64,000 nt of DNA from Legionella fallonii LLAP-10 (lineage in GTDB: Bacteria; Pseudomonadota; Gammaproteobacteria; Legionellales; Legionellaceae), in assembly GCF_000953135.1 (NCBI RefSeq), contig NZ_LN614827.1, forward strand, positions 456,001 to 520,000, read 5' to 3'. The translations under genes and the position numbers were made by a program. Position 1 is the stretch's first letter, and the number at the start of each line of letters is the position of its first letter. Shown here piece by piece: positions 1 through 9,291 of the stretch. The notes under the pieces were generated by a model that saw only the letters and a list, made by a program, of their open reading frames with translations, made no database searches and was not told where the DNA came from.

Positions 1-595
1 TTTCTTCCAAAATGGTATTGGCTTGAGTTATGCCATTTTTCCACCCTTTAGTTGTATAAATACACCATAACTGCCTTTCTGCTTTAGTTTTGGGGAGCAG
101 GAATACATTAGGCGCTTCGGGTTTTTGGTAATCCATCCACAAATATTGGCGCCAGGTGGGGGGAGCTGTTATAAAACGTGCTTGTTTCGCTACTTTATAA
201 GTACGATCTGAAATACGTATATTTTGTGCATCAGCAAGATTCAAAGTATTTCTACCTTCGAGTAATACTGGAGGTAGGATATTGTGTTCGAGTACTAGGG
301 AATTAAAATCAAAGATGGTATCTAGTTTTCTAGATTGTCTAGTCAGCGACTGGTCTATTTGTTTGGCACGCCACGCCAATCCGGATTGAGCCCCAAGACT
401 TAAAGCCGTTTCTTTTAGCGCCATTTCACGAATTTTACTCATTTTTTGTTTTTTCTGGGCGCGAATGTATTTGCCATTGGCCATCGCTTGTATCCCTTTT
501 AACGAACCCGTATCTCCCATATTGGTACGAGACGAGGAACAAGCCACCAGCAATACTGATAATATAACGGCTAAGCTAAGAGTAAATTTTTGCAT
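1..595 (-). CDS. dotC: DotC, Dot/Icm type IVB secretion outer-membrane lipoprotein (partial)
   Basis: The frame starts at an ATG (593-595) and stays open to the left edge, so about 198 N-terminal codons are present; DotC is usually near 300 residues. The start shows a signal peptide and lipobox (MQKFTLSLAV..., LLVAC with Cys19), as expected for a lipidated outer-membrane protein. In Legionella DotC works with DotD and DotH in the outer-membrane part of the Dot/Icm translocon. The start lies inside the end of dotD, with about 20 bp of overlap, so the two are probably translationally coupled. I assign it from protein similarity recalled from the family plus the dotD neighbour. The C-terminus is outside the window. 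Confidence 0.9.
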   Translation of the reverse strand, partial: MQKFTLSLAVILSVLLVACSSSRTNMGDTGSLKGIQAMANGKYIRAQKKQKMSKIREMALKETALSLGAQSGLAWRAKQIDQSLTRQSRKLDTIFDFNSLVLEHNILPPVLLEGRNTLNLADAQNIRISDRTYKVAKQARFITAPPTWRQYLWMDYQKPEAPNVFLLPKTKAERQLWCIYTTKGWKNGITQANTILEE

Positions 596-1058
596 ATCGT
601 AGTTCTACAACCTGACTGTTAGGGTACACGTGAATATAGGCTTTTTTACCGGCTTGGTAGTCAATGTTACGGAGAATTTCTGCCAAACTTTCGTCTTTTA
701 TATTTAGACTAATTAAAATAGGCAGAGAAGGGGATTGGCCTATTACACGCATTTTAAAATGTGATGCTTTCGCAATACGGGCTGTTAACTCTTCTATTGG
801 TCCGGACCAGTCAACACTGGCGCGTGCTTGCAGATTATAAGCATTGGGAATGGTAAGGGTATTGTCTTTATGCGGAGGTATTATTACTTTTTCAACACGA
901 GCCATCTCCAGCATAGAATCACTCACAGAAACAGCCGCCTCAGCTAGTTTTATTGTTGCATCATCACTAGGGTTGTTAATTGGTGGTTTTTTAAAAGTGG
1001 TTCCACAACTTGAAAGTAGTGCTGAAACAATAAACATTATGACAATCTTGTTGCTCAT
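576..1058 (-). CDS. dotD: DotD, Dot/Icm type IVB secretion lipoprotein
   Basis: This 160-residue protein has a type II signal peptide with lipobox LLSSC (Cys18), then a Pro/Asn-rich linker. The C-terminal half has an alternating beta/alpha pattern, consistent with the secretin N0-like fold known for DotD. Its role in Legionella is to help target and assemble DotH in the outer membrane together with DotC. It is the first gene of a minus-strand pair with dotC directly overlapping, the usual dotDC arrangement. The length fits the family. No promoter was assigned in the roughly 100 bp upstream. Confidence 0.92.
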   Translation of the reverse strand: MSNKIVIMFIVSALLSSCGTTFKKPPINNPSDDATIKLAEAAVSVSDSMLEMARVEKVIIPPHKDNTLTIPNAYNLQARASVDWSGPIEELTARIAKASHFKMRVIGQSPSLPILISLNIKDESLAEILRNIDYQAGKKAYIHVYPNSQVVELRYAKIYS

Positions 1059-1159
1059 GCAATGTTCTTTTTAAAGTATAATAAGTATACGTTCGATTGA
1101 AACAGGAGCAAGGCTCCTTGTCAAGATATTGTTAAAATAGTGAGAGAAAAACTTTTTTA

Positions 1160-1705
1160 TTAGATTTTTTCCAGAAGACCATATACCACTTGCCCCGCCT
1201 GTTTTAACTTGATTTGTTGCCACTGAGCGTTGTCTATAGGGATTTGTGTAGACGATTCTGTGTATACAAGTCCACCTGGAGATAGAAGCTTTTTGTTCAC
1301 TATTTCATTGAGGCATTGAGGAATATAATTACCCGCAAATGGTGGGTCTAAAAAAATAATATCAAATTGTTCGTCACATTGTTGTAAATAAATTTTAGAG
1401 TCTGTTTTAATCAATGACAACTTGGGATTATTAAATTGCGCAATTATTTTTTGTAGATTTACATGAGCCTTTGGTGCTTGTTCTACAAAGACAACTTTAG
1501 TCGCTCCTCGTGAAAATGCTTCAAATCCCAATGCGCCACTACCAGCAAAAGCATCGAGACAACGAGCATTTTTAATGTCGTGCATTAGCCAGTTAAAAAG
1601 AGTCTCGCGAACTCGATCCGGAGTAGGTCTTAAACCTTCTACATCAGGAACGTTTAATTTTTTACCCCGGTATAAGCCCCCTATGATGCGAATAATGTGA
1701 TTCAA
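1160..1705 (-). CDS. rsmD: 16S rRNA (guanine966-N2)-methyltransferase RsmD
   Basis: The 181-residue protein begins IRIIGGLYRGKKL, the typical RsmD opening, and has the SAM-binding stretch DAFAGSGALGFEA (about residues 50-62) and the catalytic DPPF motif (about 120-123). It methylates G966 of 16S rRNA in the small ribosomal subunit. The start is probably TTG at 1703-1705, because no ATG or GTG lies close by and the conserved N-terminus begins there. This start overlaps the stop of the upstream M16 gene by a few bases, so it is likely the last gene of that operon. Confidence 0.9.
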   Translation of the reverse strand: MNHIIRIIGGLYRGKKLNVPDVEGLRPTPDRVRETLFNWLMHDIKNARCLDAFAGSGALGFEAFSRGATKVVFVEQAPKAHVNLQKIIAQFNNPKLSLIKTDSKIYLQQCDEQFDIIFLDPPFAGNYIPQCLNEIVNKKLLSPGGLVYTESSTQIPIDNAQWQQIKLKQAGQVVYGLLEKI

Positions 1706-3006
1706 GATCGACCAACCGTAATTAAAAGTAATATATCTGGGTTTACTTGTTGCTTAAATGCTTGCTTGACATCTTCTGTAGTCACTGCGTTGATATGAGC
1801 AATGTAACGATCCAAGTAATCATCTGGCAAGTGGTAAAAAGCCATGCGTAATAATAAATTAGCAATAGTACGGTTACTACCTAATGAAAGAGGGAAACTA
1901 CCAGTAAGGTATTGCTTGGCCGCGTCTAATTCTTGTTTATTTGGTCCTTCATTAATGAATTGACGCAACGTATCTGTCGCAATTTTAAGGGCATTAGCCG
2001 CTTGATTATTTTTTGTCGATAGGCTAATGATAAAGGGTCCATAGCCAGGCATAGGCGTAAACTGGCTGGATATTCCGTAGGTTAATCCCCTTTTTTCTCT
2101 CACTTCAATAGCTAATTTTGAAACTAACGAGCCGCCACCCAAAATATAATTACCCACCATTAAAGGAAAATAATGGAGATTTTGATGATCTATTCCTATT
2201 TGACCTAAGCGCACTACGGTTTGAGAGGAAGGGAATTCCACATGTATATTTTCTGCTTTAGTTAGCTGATTTGCTTTAGCAACGGTTGCAGCTGGAAGTC
2301 CTTTAGGCAGTTCTTGTGTTAATTGTTCTGCTATTTGATGGGCCTGAGAGTTATCTATGGCTCCTACGAGAACTAATGTGGCATTACTAGCAACGTAATA
2401 TTGTTTATAAAAATTGACAACTTGTTGCTTATTGAGTGTTCCAACCGTAGCAGTCGTGCCATTGACTGGATGAGCGTATGGGTGTTGCTGATATAATGCC
2501 TTAAAAAAATGGATGTTTGCTACATCATCTGGCGATTCGTCAGCTTGTTCAATAGCCATGAGTTGTTGTTTTTTTTCTTGTTCGAAGGCCTCATCAGGGA
2601 AATCAGGATGATTAATTATCTTACTGAAGGTGTTTAGAGATTGGTTCATCGCATCTTTTTTGGTCAGCGTTCTTAAGTTTAGAATGACCATATCTCTACT
2701 GACTTCGGCGTCAAATTGAGAGCCTGTATCCGCAAGGGCTTGACCTATCGCTGTTGCATCCTTACCTGCGTTGCCTTGATTTAGCATATGGGTAGTCAAT
2801 GCACTTAAACCATATTGCTTGCCATCATAAGCAGAACCTGCGGCAAAGGCTAAACTGACATCCAGCATAGGTACTTCCATTGCCTGATAAAAAACCACAT
2901 GAACCCCATTTGCTGTTTGCCATTTTTCTGTTTTGAAGGTATTGGCAAACGTTTGATGAGAGAGGCCTATGATGATCGCAGTAATTAATGCACTGAATAT
3001 TCTCAT
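1702..3006 (-). CDS. M16 family peptidase-like protein, lacking the zinc motif
   Basis: A 434-residue protein with a signal peptide (about residues 1-21) and the two-lobed insulinase/processing-peptidase architecture. At the place where active M16 enzymes carry HxxEH it reads LTTHMLNQGN, so the metal site is missing and the subunit is probably not catalytic. Its ATG overlaps the stop of the upstream active paralogue (ATGA), implying co-translation. By analogy with mitochondrial processing peptidase and bacterial two-subunit M16 enzymes it may form a periplasmic heterodimer with that neighbour. The substrate is unknown. Confidence 0.85.
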   Translation of the reverse strand: MRIFSALITAIIIGLSHQTFANTFKTEKWQTANGVHVVFYQAMEVPMLDVSLAFAAGSAYDGKQYGLSALTTHMLNQGNAGKDATAIGQALADTGSQFDAEVSRDMVILNLRTLTKKDAMNQSLNTFSKIINHPDFPDEAFEQEKKQQLMAIEQADESPDDVANIHFFKALYQQHPYAHPVNGTTATVGTLNKQQVVNFYKQYYVASNATLVLVGAIDNSQAHQIAEQLTQELPKGLPAATVAKANQLTKAENIHVEFPSSQTVVRLGQIGIDHQNLHYFPLMVGNYILGGGSLVSKLAIEVREKRGLTYGISSQFTPMPGYGPFIISLSTKNNQAANALKIATDTLRQFINEGPNKQELDAAKQYLTGSFPLSLGSNRTIANLLLRMAFYHLPDDYLDRYIAHINAVTTEDVKQAFKQQVNPDILLLITVGRS

Positions 3007-4331
3007 TGTTTCACCTTATCATTGCTTAGAGGAATTAATTCTGCCTCAGTCCTATTGTTTTCTTGGAAATAGCGTTGTGCTGTTTGTTGAATTTGTTCCG
3101 CGGTAACACCATTAATTGCCTGAGTATAGTTATTCGTTTGTTGCCAACCTATGCCCACTGTTTCTAATAAACCCAACTCCATTGCTTGGCCAAAAATGGA
3201 ATCTTTCTCAAAGGTTTTTTGCGCTATGATTTGGTTTTTAACTCTTTGTAGCTCTTCGTTCTTGATAGGAGTCTTTTTTAAGTCATCAAGTTCATTGAGC
3301 ACCGCTTTGCGAAAGTCCTTAATCTGATGATTCTGATTGGGTGTTCCATATACAATGAATTGAGTTTGATATCTGGCATATAGGTTGTAATAAGCATCTA
3401 CGCCAGTGGCTACATGGCTTCCTCTGATAAGATTTTGGGCAAATCGTGCACCTTCTCCAGCATCGAGAATTCCCGCAATAATCTCTAGTGCATAAGGTTC
3501 CCAAGCATTTTGGGCCGTTTTTACGCTAGGTACCGTATATCCCATCATGAGTAAGGGTAATTTAGCTGCAGCATGAATAGTGACTGATTTTTTACCTAAG
3601 GTGGGCGGTTCTTTAATAAGTTTGCGTTCGGCAACAAATTTTCTAGGAATATCACCAAAATAGCGTTCAGCAAGGGAATGTACTTCCTGTGGATTAACAT
3701 CGCCTACAACGACCAAAGTGGCATTATTGGGAGCATAATAAGTTTGATACCATTTCTTAAGATCCTCAACACTCATTTGTTTTAGATCGCTCATCCACCC
3801 TATTACCGGGTGGTTATAAGGAGCACTCAAATGGGCTGTTGCTAAAAAACGTTCGAAAGCTAGCGCTTGGGGATTATTATCGGTACGCAAACGCCGCTCT
3901 TCCTGAATTACTTTAATTTCTTTAGCAAATTCATCAGCATTCAGTAGCAAATTTTTCATTCTATCAGCTTCCAGTTCGAAACTGGTAGCTAGACGTGAAG
4001 CAGCTATTTTTTCAAAATAGGCAGTATAATCGTTATTAGTAAATGCATTTTCTTGCCCTCCTTGAGCGGCTATAGTTTTGGAAAATACGCCCAGAGGATA
4101 TTGAGGCGTGCCTTTAAACATCATGTGTTCAATGGCATGAGATACTCCGGTTATTCCTCCTGGTTCATCAGCTGATCCCACATTATACCAAACCATGGAT
4201 ACTGCTATGGGAGCCCGGTGATCTTCTTTAACCAATACTTTTAATCCATTATTCAAAGTAAACTCTTGAACTTGGCCGAAGGTCTGGCATGATAGTACTA
4301 TCATGAAAATGGTGATGAGAATTTTGCGCAC
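3003..4331 (-). CDS. M16 family zinc peptidase, catalytic subunit
   Basis: A 442-residue protein with an N-terminal signal peptide (cleavage likely near TFG|QVQ). The complete inverse zinc motif HAIEH is at about residues 66-70 (context SHAIEHMMFKGT), and the downstream glutamate lies in the following helix region. It is therefore the active partner of the adjacent motif-less M16 protein. The start is GTG at 4329-4331, supported by a GAGG sequence about 7 bases upstream. It is divergent from ftsY. A periplasmic role in protein or peptide turnover is inferred; no specific substrate can be read. Confidence 0.88.
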   Translation of the reverse strand: MRKILITIFMIVLSCQTFGQVQEFTLNNGLKVLVKEDHRAPIAVSMVWYNVGSADEPGGITGVSHAIEHMMFKGTPQYPLGVFSKTIAAQGGQENAFTNNDYTAYFEKIAASRLATSFELEADRMKNLLLNADEFAKEIKVIQEERRLRTDNNPQALAFERFLATAHLSAPYNHPVIGWMSDLKQMSVEDLKKWYQTYYAPNNATLVVVGDVNPQEVHSLAERYFGDIPRKFVAERKLIKEPPTLGKKSVTIHAAAKLPLLMMGYTVPSVKTAQNAWEPYALEIIAGILDAGEGARFAQNLIRGSHVATGVDAYYNLYARYQTQFIVYGTPNQNHQIKDFRKAVLNELDDLKKTPIKNEELQRVKNQIIAQKTFEKDSIFGQAMELGLLETVGIGWQQTNNYTQAINGVTAEQIQQTAQRYFQENNRTEAELIPLSNDKVKQ

Positions 4332-4392
4332 AACTTAACCTCAAAGCTAAAAAAGTGATAGAATTTCATATTTCCTAGGAATTGTACACTAA

Positions 4393-5469
4393 ATGATTAA
4401 ATGGTTTAAACGAAATCAGAATTTACCAGCTTCAGAAGCTGAGAAAAATTCACCCACATCTATTATCGAAAATAATATTGAATCAGTGCCTGAAGACCCA
4501 GTTGAAACAATTGAACCGGTGCAAGAAGTTACAACTAAAGAAGGTATCTTTGCGCGTTTTAGGCGAGGTTTAAGTAAAACACGCCACCAATTAGGGGATG
4601 GTATCAGTCGCCTATTGCTTGGAAAAAAAGAAATTAGCAAGGATTTATTAGAGGAATTAGAAACTCTATTAATTAGTGCTGATCTGGGTATAGATACGAC
4701 CCAAGTTGTATTAAAGCAATTAGCAGACAGATTAGAGCGCAAAGAATTATCTAACGGTGATTCAGTACACTCCGCTTTGAAACAGCATTTGCAGAAAATA
4801 CTCGATGAGTGCTCTCAGCCTTTATCATTAGACACTAACGATCAATCACCTTTTGTGATTTTAATGGTAGGTGTTAATGGCGCTGGTAAAACAACCACCA
4901 TTGGCAAATTAGCCAAGCAATTTCAGAAACAAGGTAAAACAGTAATGCTGGCGGCTGGCGACACGTTCCGCGCAGCTGCGGTAGAACAGTTGCATGTATG
5001 GGGGGAGCGCAACGATATTCCTGTAATTGCTCAGCATACTGGAGCAGATAGTGCCTCGGTAGTTTTCGATGCTTTACAAGCAGCGAAGGCCCGTAAAATA
5101 GATGTATTAATTGCCGACACCGCTGGGCGTTTGCATACGCAAAGTAATTTGATGGAAGAGTTGAAAAAAGTGAAACGAGTGTTACAAAAACTCGATCCTG
5201 AGGCACCACACGAGACTATGCTGGTATTAGATGCGAGCATAGGACAAAACGCCTTGGTGCAGGCTCGTCAATTTAATGAAGCTATTGGTTTGACCGGTGT
5301 TACTATGACCAAACTGGATGGGACTGCAAAAGGTGGAATATTATTTGCTATAGCTAATGAGTTAAAAATACCATTTCGTTATTTAGGGGTAGGTGAGGGC
5401 ATAGAAGATTTGCGGCCCTTCGACGCAGTTCAATTTGTTAGTGCAATATTTAATGATGATCACATTTGA
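4393..5469 (+). CDS. ftsY: Signal recognition particle receptor FtsY
   Basis: A 358-residue SRP GTPase that docks the SRP-ribosome complex at the inner membrane for co-translational insertion. It has an acidic N-terminal A region (1-65), the helical N domain and the G domain with P-loop GVNGAGKTTT (about 159-168), DTAGR (about 241-245) and TKLDGTAKGG (about 305-314). It leads the ftsY-ftsE-ftsX operon, and ftsE starts inside its 3' end. The ATG at 4393 is the only reasonable start. The upstream 60 bp are shared with the divergent M16 gene and must hold both promoters. Confidence 0.97.
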   Translation: MIKWFKRNQNLPASEAEKNSPTSIIENNIESVPEDPVETIEPVQEVTTKEGIFARFRRGLSKTRHQLGDGISRLLLGKKEISKDLLEELETLLISADLGIDTTQVVLKQLADRLERKELSNGDSVHSALKQHLQKILDECSQPLSLDTNDQSPFVILMVGVNGAGKTTTIGKLAKQFQKQGKTVMLAAGDTFRAAAVEQLHVWGERNDIPVIAQHTGADSASVVFDALQAAKARKIDVLIADTAGRLHTQSNLMEELKKVKRVLQKLDPEAPHETMLVLDASIGQNALVQARQFNEAIGLTGVTMTKLDGTAKGGILFAIANELKIPFRYLGVGEGIEDLRPFDAVQFVSAIFNDDHI

Positions 5470-6106
5470 CCAGGTTACTAAACGTTATCCAGGGGGCTTT
5501 GAAGCATTGAGCCAGGTGAATTTTTCTTTGAAAAAAGGAGAGATGGCTTTTCTTACTGGCCATTCTGGCGCAGGAAAAAGCACACTACTTAAATTGGTTG
5601 CATTGCTGGAATGGCCTACTTCAGGTCAATTATCCGTTAATGGTTTAAATTTAAGTCATTTAAAAAAACGTGATGTGGCCATGCATCGAAGTCAACTAGG
5701 GATTACCTTCCAATCCCCTCATTTTCTAAACGACAGGACTGTTTTTGATAACGTTGCTTTACCATTGCAAATTCAAGGTATGGCTTATCCTATGATTGCT
5801 AAAAGGGTGCATGCCGCACTGGATATGGTTGGTTTGTTAAGTAAGGAAAAAATGTTGCCCGTTCATTTATCCGGCGGAGAGCAGCAACGATTAGGTATCG
5901 CGCGCGCGGTGGTGCATAAACCTGCTTTATTATTAGCCGATGAGCCAACAGGGAATCTTGATCCTAAACTTGCAGCGGAAATAATGTCTCTTTTTGAACA
6001 ATTTAACCATGTTGGCGTAAGTATATTAATTGCCACCCATGATTTGGCCTTGATAGCACGTATGAAACATCGTATTGTGATGTTAAAAGGGGGGCGGATG
6101 TGTTAA
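5456..6106 (+). CDS. ftsE: Cell division ATP-binding protein FtsE
   Basis: An ABC-type ATPase that pairs with FtsX and regulates septal peptidoglycan hydrolases during division. Counted from the start MITFDQVTKRY it has Walker A GHSGAGKST (about 35-43), signature LSGGEQQR (about 139-146) and Walker B LLLADEP. Two adjacent ATGs (5453, 5456) lie within the 3' end of ftsY; I chose the second because the family usually begins MI-F--V. An upstream in-frame start at 5435 would add residues unlike the family. The stop overlaps the start of ftsX. Confidence 0.95.
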   Translation: MITFDQVTKRYPGGFEALSQVNFSLKKGEMAFLTGHSGAGKSTLLKLVALLEWPTSGQLSVNGLNLSHLKKRDVAMHRSQLGITFQSPHFLNDRTVFDNVALPLQIQGMAYPMIAKRVHAALDMVGLLSKEKMLPVHLSGGEQQRLGIARAVVHKPALLLADEPTGNLDPKLAAEIMSLFEQFNHVGVSILIATHDLALIARMKHRIVMLKGGRMC

Positions 6107-7029
6107 AAAAAGCGCGATCGTTTTTTGCATATCATCTACAAGCGGCAACTTATAGTTTGAATTTATTATGCCGCAAGCCGGTAGCAACATTAATGACCGT
6201 AATCGTTATTGCGATTACGTTGGCCTTACCTACTCTTTTTTGGGTATTTACCTATAACATGAGTCAATTAACTACAGGATGGCAGCAAGGGGGGCAAATA
6301 TCTCTCTATTTAAAGCCTGGATTAACAGAGGTTGAACAAAAAGTTTTCTTACAGAAAGTACGGGATACTGACGGCGTTGGTCAAGTTTCCTTGAAATCGT
6401 CGGCAGACGGTTTAGCTGAGTTAACGCAACAGGAGGGAATGCATGATATCATGAATTATTTGCCTGAAAATCCCTTACCTGCCGTTATTGAGGTCGCTCC
6501 TGCGGTGACTGTTGATTCCCCAGCAAAACTAGATTTGCTCACGAGGCATTTAGAAGCCTTACCTCAGGTAACCGAGGCTAAATTGGATATGGAGTGGATA
6601 AGTCGATTGCATCTTATTCTAGGTTTCGCTGCCAATTTGGCAAAAGCACTAATGTCTTTGTTAGCTTTAGCCGTGATATTAATTATTGGCAACACCTTAC
6701 GCTTGGCCATTCATAACAGGCATGAGGAGATTCAGATATTAAAATTAATTGGGGCAACAGATCCTTTCATATTGAGGCCATTTCTCTATACAGGTGTTTG
6801 GTATGGAATGGCTGGCGCAATTCTTGCTGTATTTTTGGTTAATATTTTTATTTTAAGTTTAGGTACCGCCGTTAATCAATTGGCCGTTGCTTATCAAATG
6901 CATTATCCACTATCCGTATTATCAATAAGACATATCTTGCTACTGGTATTATTTGCGATTATACTTGGGTGGCTAGGAGCCAGATTGTCCGTAAAAAGAC
7001 AGCTTGCTTCAATTGAGCCCTATAATTGA
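6100..7029 (+). CDS. ftsX: Cell division protein FtsX
   Basis: A 309-residue membrane partner of FtsE. It has an N-terminal membrane helix (about 28-50), a periplasmic domain (about 55-165) that in the family contacts hydrolase activators, and three further membrane helices in the C-terminal half typical of FtsX-like permeases. The start is GTG at 6100, overlapping the end of ftsE and preceded by a G-rich Shine-Dalgarno stretch. It completes the ftsYEX operon, with rpoH following about 240 bp downstream, an order common in gammaproteobacteria. Confidence 0.95.
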   Translation: MLKKARSFFAYHLQAATYSLNLLCRKPVATLMTVIVIAITLALPTLFWVFTYNMSQLTTGWQQGGQISLYLKPGLTEVEQKVFLQKVRDTDGVGQVSLKSSADGLAELTQQEGMHDIMNYLPENPLPAVIEVAPAVTVDSPAKLDLLTRHLEALPQVTEAKLDMEWISRLHLILGFAANLAKALMSLLALAVILIIGNTLRLAIHNRHEEIQILKLIGATDPFILRPFLYTGVWYGMAGAILAVFLVNIFILSLGTAVNQLAVAYQMHYPLSVLSIRHILLLVLFAIILGWLGARLSVKRQLASIEPYN

Positions 7030-7084
7030 TGTATAATTAATTTTAGTGGTACATTATCTCAAAATGGCACTGGGTTATGAAATA

Positions 7085-7125
7085 ATTGTAGGTTGGGCCA
7101 ATGGGCGCAAGCTACAATAGCCGAA
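7085..7125. repeat. REP-like imperfect inverted repeat upstream of rpoH
   Basis: The outer arms attgtag (7085-7091) and ctacaat (7112-7118) pair, and the inner ggttgggc is followed by gccgaacc in near-inverted form. The GTAGGTYGGGC motif recurs near 16719 and, inverted, at 16850-16860, which suggests a dispersed extragenic palindrome. It sits between ftsX and rpoH and could also act as a weak transcript-end structure. Assignment is by pattern only. Confidence 0.4.
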
Positions 7126-7270
7126 CCCTGAGTGTAGGTTCTATTTATAAGTTAGATGTAGTTGTTTATCTTAATTATCTTTTGCTATGCTTAGGAGTGA
7201 ATAGAGAGATAAGTAATTACAAGCAGGTATTAATTTATTCTTTTTTTTGTTGATGACTGGAGGAAGAAGT

Positions 7271-8125
7271 ATGAATCAACAGTTGCAGCTTACCGCAATG
7301 AATCTACCGGTTGGTAGTCTTGATTCTTATATTCATCGCGTAAATCAAATCCCTTTGCTCACATTAGAAGAAGAAATTGCTTATGCCGAGCGCTTTCATT
7401 CTGAAGGTGATCTTGAAGCAGCAAGACATTTAGTTCTTGCTCATTTACGTTATGTTGTTCGTGTGGCACGAGGCTATTTAGGCTATGGTCTGCCTTTAAA
7501 TGACTTGATTCAGGAAGGCAATGTCGGCTTAATGAAGGCTGTAAAACGCTTCGACCCTAAAATGGGGGTTCGTCTTGTTTCTTTTGCTGTCCATTGGATT
7601 AAAGCAGAAATACATGAGTTTGTTTTGCGCAACTGGCGCATTGTTAAAATTGCTACAACTAAAGCGCAACGTAAATTATTTTTTAATTTACGGCAAATGA
7701 AGAGTCGCTTAGGCTGGCTGAGTAATGAAGAAGTCTCCGCTGTTGCTCTCGATTTGGGTGTAAGTCGTGAAGACGTATTGCTCATGGAGCAGCGTTTAAA
7801 TGCTTTAGACTCTCCTTATGATGCTCCAGATATTGATGATCATGACGATGCTTTTAAGGCTCCAGAACGTTATTTATTCAATAGTAATGATGATCCTGCC
7901 TTGCTATTAGAGCAAGAAGATAGTGGGGATCAAGGACGTGAGAAGTTGTTTTTCGCTATGGAGCAACTTGACGAGCGTAGCCAAGATATTTTACAGCAAC
8001 GATGGTTAGCTGACGATAAGTTAACCTTACATGATTTAGCAGAAAAATATGGTATTTCCGCTGAAAGGGTAAGGCAACTAGAGAAAAATGCCATGAAGAA
8101 AATACGTCAGTATATGGAAAATTAA
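7271..8125 (+). CDS. rpoH: RNA polymerase sigma-32 factor RpoH
   Basis: The heat-shock sigma factor, 284 residues from the ATG at 7271, which has GGAGGAAG just upstream; an earlier in-frame ATG at 7247 lacks such a site. Region 2 ([19 protein letters not shown]), the RpoH box (QRKLFFNLR, diagnostic within the sigma-70 family) and the region 4 helix-turn-helix ([16 protein letters not shown]) are all present. It directs transcription of chaperone and protease genes. The 3' end converges on the next gene with overlapping stop codons (8122-8125). Confidence 0.96.
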   Translation: MNQQLQLTAMNLPVGSLDSYIHRVNQIPLLTLEEEIAYAERFHSEGDLEAARHLVLAHLRYVVRVARGYLGYGLPLNDLIQEGNVGLMKAVKRFDPKMGVRLVSFAVHWIKAEIHEFVLRNWRIVKIATTKAQRKLFFNLRQMKSRLGWLSNEEVSAVALDLGVSREDVLLMEQRLNALDSPYDAPDIDDHDDAFKAPERYLFNSNDDPALLLEQEDSGDQGREKLFFAMEQLDERSQDILQQRWLADDKLTLHDLAEKYGISAERVRQLEKNAMKKIRQYMEN

Positions 8126-8985
8126 TTCTCTAAAAAGTCACATACTAGTTTTTCTACTCGCTCATCCATTAAAACGCTAACGTGGTCTGCCTCTGGCAAT
8201 AAAGAGAGGTAGGCGTTTTTGTATTGTTTGCAAAAAACGACGGACTCTTTAGGATCTACGGTGCTGTCTTGTTCACCATGAATGCATAGGAAATGAGTCT
8301 CGGGTATTTGTGTAGTAAAATGTCGTAAACGAATCAAATTAAGATCAATTTCTGCTTGCTGGCGGATTAATTGACGTAATTGTAGATATCCATGGCCGCT
8401 AAGCTTAAATTTCCTCGCGATACTATTTACGGGGCTACGCATGTGGGTAGGAGAGGCAATCATTACGGCGCGTTCAGGCCTATTGTTTAATTGCCATTCA
8501 GTACATTGACCCGCTAAGTTTAGCATATTTAATAACATGGAGCCGCCAAACGAATGTCCTATTACTCCATAAAAGGGGCCATGTTGATTCACTATTTCTC
8601 TTAAAATGGTCACTGCATCAGGCCAGGGCAATTGTAATCCTTTAGACTCGCCATGTGCTGGAAAATCAATTGCATATACATCATAGCCTTGTTGATGCAA
8701 CGCTTTAATTAATTTAACCATGTAGGCTGCGCGAGATATCCAGCCGTGAGCAATAAGAATTTTTTTTGCATTAGGATTGGTAGTGGGTTTAAAGCGATGC
8801 AATACATGGTGACGTGGGTATTCTTGATGAATCACTTCACTCCGTTTGCCCTCAATAAATTCACAAGCCATCTTCGCAAAATGTCTATATTTTTTTTCCA
8901 GTGGTAAATGAATAGGAGTAATAAAAAATTGATAGCACAATTGAGCGTGTAAAAAATCTCGCAGATAAGTGATTGAATCAGTCAT
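8122..8985 (-). CDS. Alpha/beta hydrolase
   Basis: About 287 residues with the alpha/beta hydrolase pattern: an oxyanion-region segment (LIAHGW, about residues 80-85), the nucleophile elbow GHSFGG with its Ser, an acid-bearing segment HGEQDSTVD and a late catalytic His (EADHVSV). The substrate cannot be read. It is convergent with rpoH and shares a 4-base stop overlap with it. Two adjacent start codons exist (8988, 8985); the second is used here. No signal peptide is evident, so it is probably cytoplasmic. Confidence 0.75.
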   Translation of the reverse strand: MTDSITYLRDFLHAQLCYQFFITPIHLPLEKKYRHFAKMACEFIEGKRSEVIHQEYPRHHVLHRFKPTTNPNAKKILIAHGWISRAAYMVKLIKALHQQGYDVYAIDFPAHGESKGLQLPWPDAVTILREIVNQHGPFYGVIGHSFGGSMLLNMLNLAGQCTEWQLNNRPERAVMIASPTHMRSPVNSIARKFKLSGHGYLQLRQLIRQQAEIDLNLIRLRHFTTQIPETHFLCIHGEQDSTVDPKESVVFCKQYKNAYLSLLPEADHVSVLMDERVEKLVCDFLEN

Positions 8986-8988
8986 CAT

Positions 8989-9291
8989 GATGATATTCCT
9001 TACATTGGCATTTTTGAGACTCTACCTCAGTGGAGAACGGTTTCGCTGCGTTGGTGTTTGCATCCTTGTCTACTGATGCGCACACTCTAGTTCTATGTCC
9101 TATGTTTCCTCTCACTACAGGGAGATTCAAAAAGTCTAGTTTTCTTTTAGTTTAGACCAAAATTTTAATGTTTCCCTATAATCAACCTATAATTTAATTC
9201 AACAATGTTTTGTAGTAGATTCATAAACCTAATTCGGGTTAAATTAGCAATATTTAATCTTAACTAATAGTTCATTATAGGAATTTTTTTT
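8989..9291. other. Intergenic region between divergent hydrolase genes
   Basis: About 300 bp between two divergent genes, so it must hold promoters in both directions. The right half is strongly AT-rich and contains two tataat-type hexamers near 9178 and 9190. No open frame, RNA gene or strong hairpin was seen. Confidence 0.5.

Noticed and set aside
4416..4742. 108-codon minus frame inside ftsY
   Set aside because: Antisense shadow of a conserved gene with no independent support.
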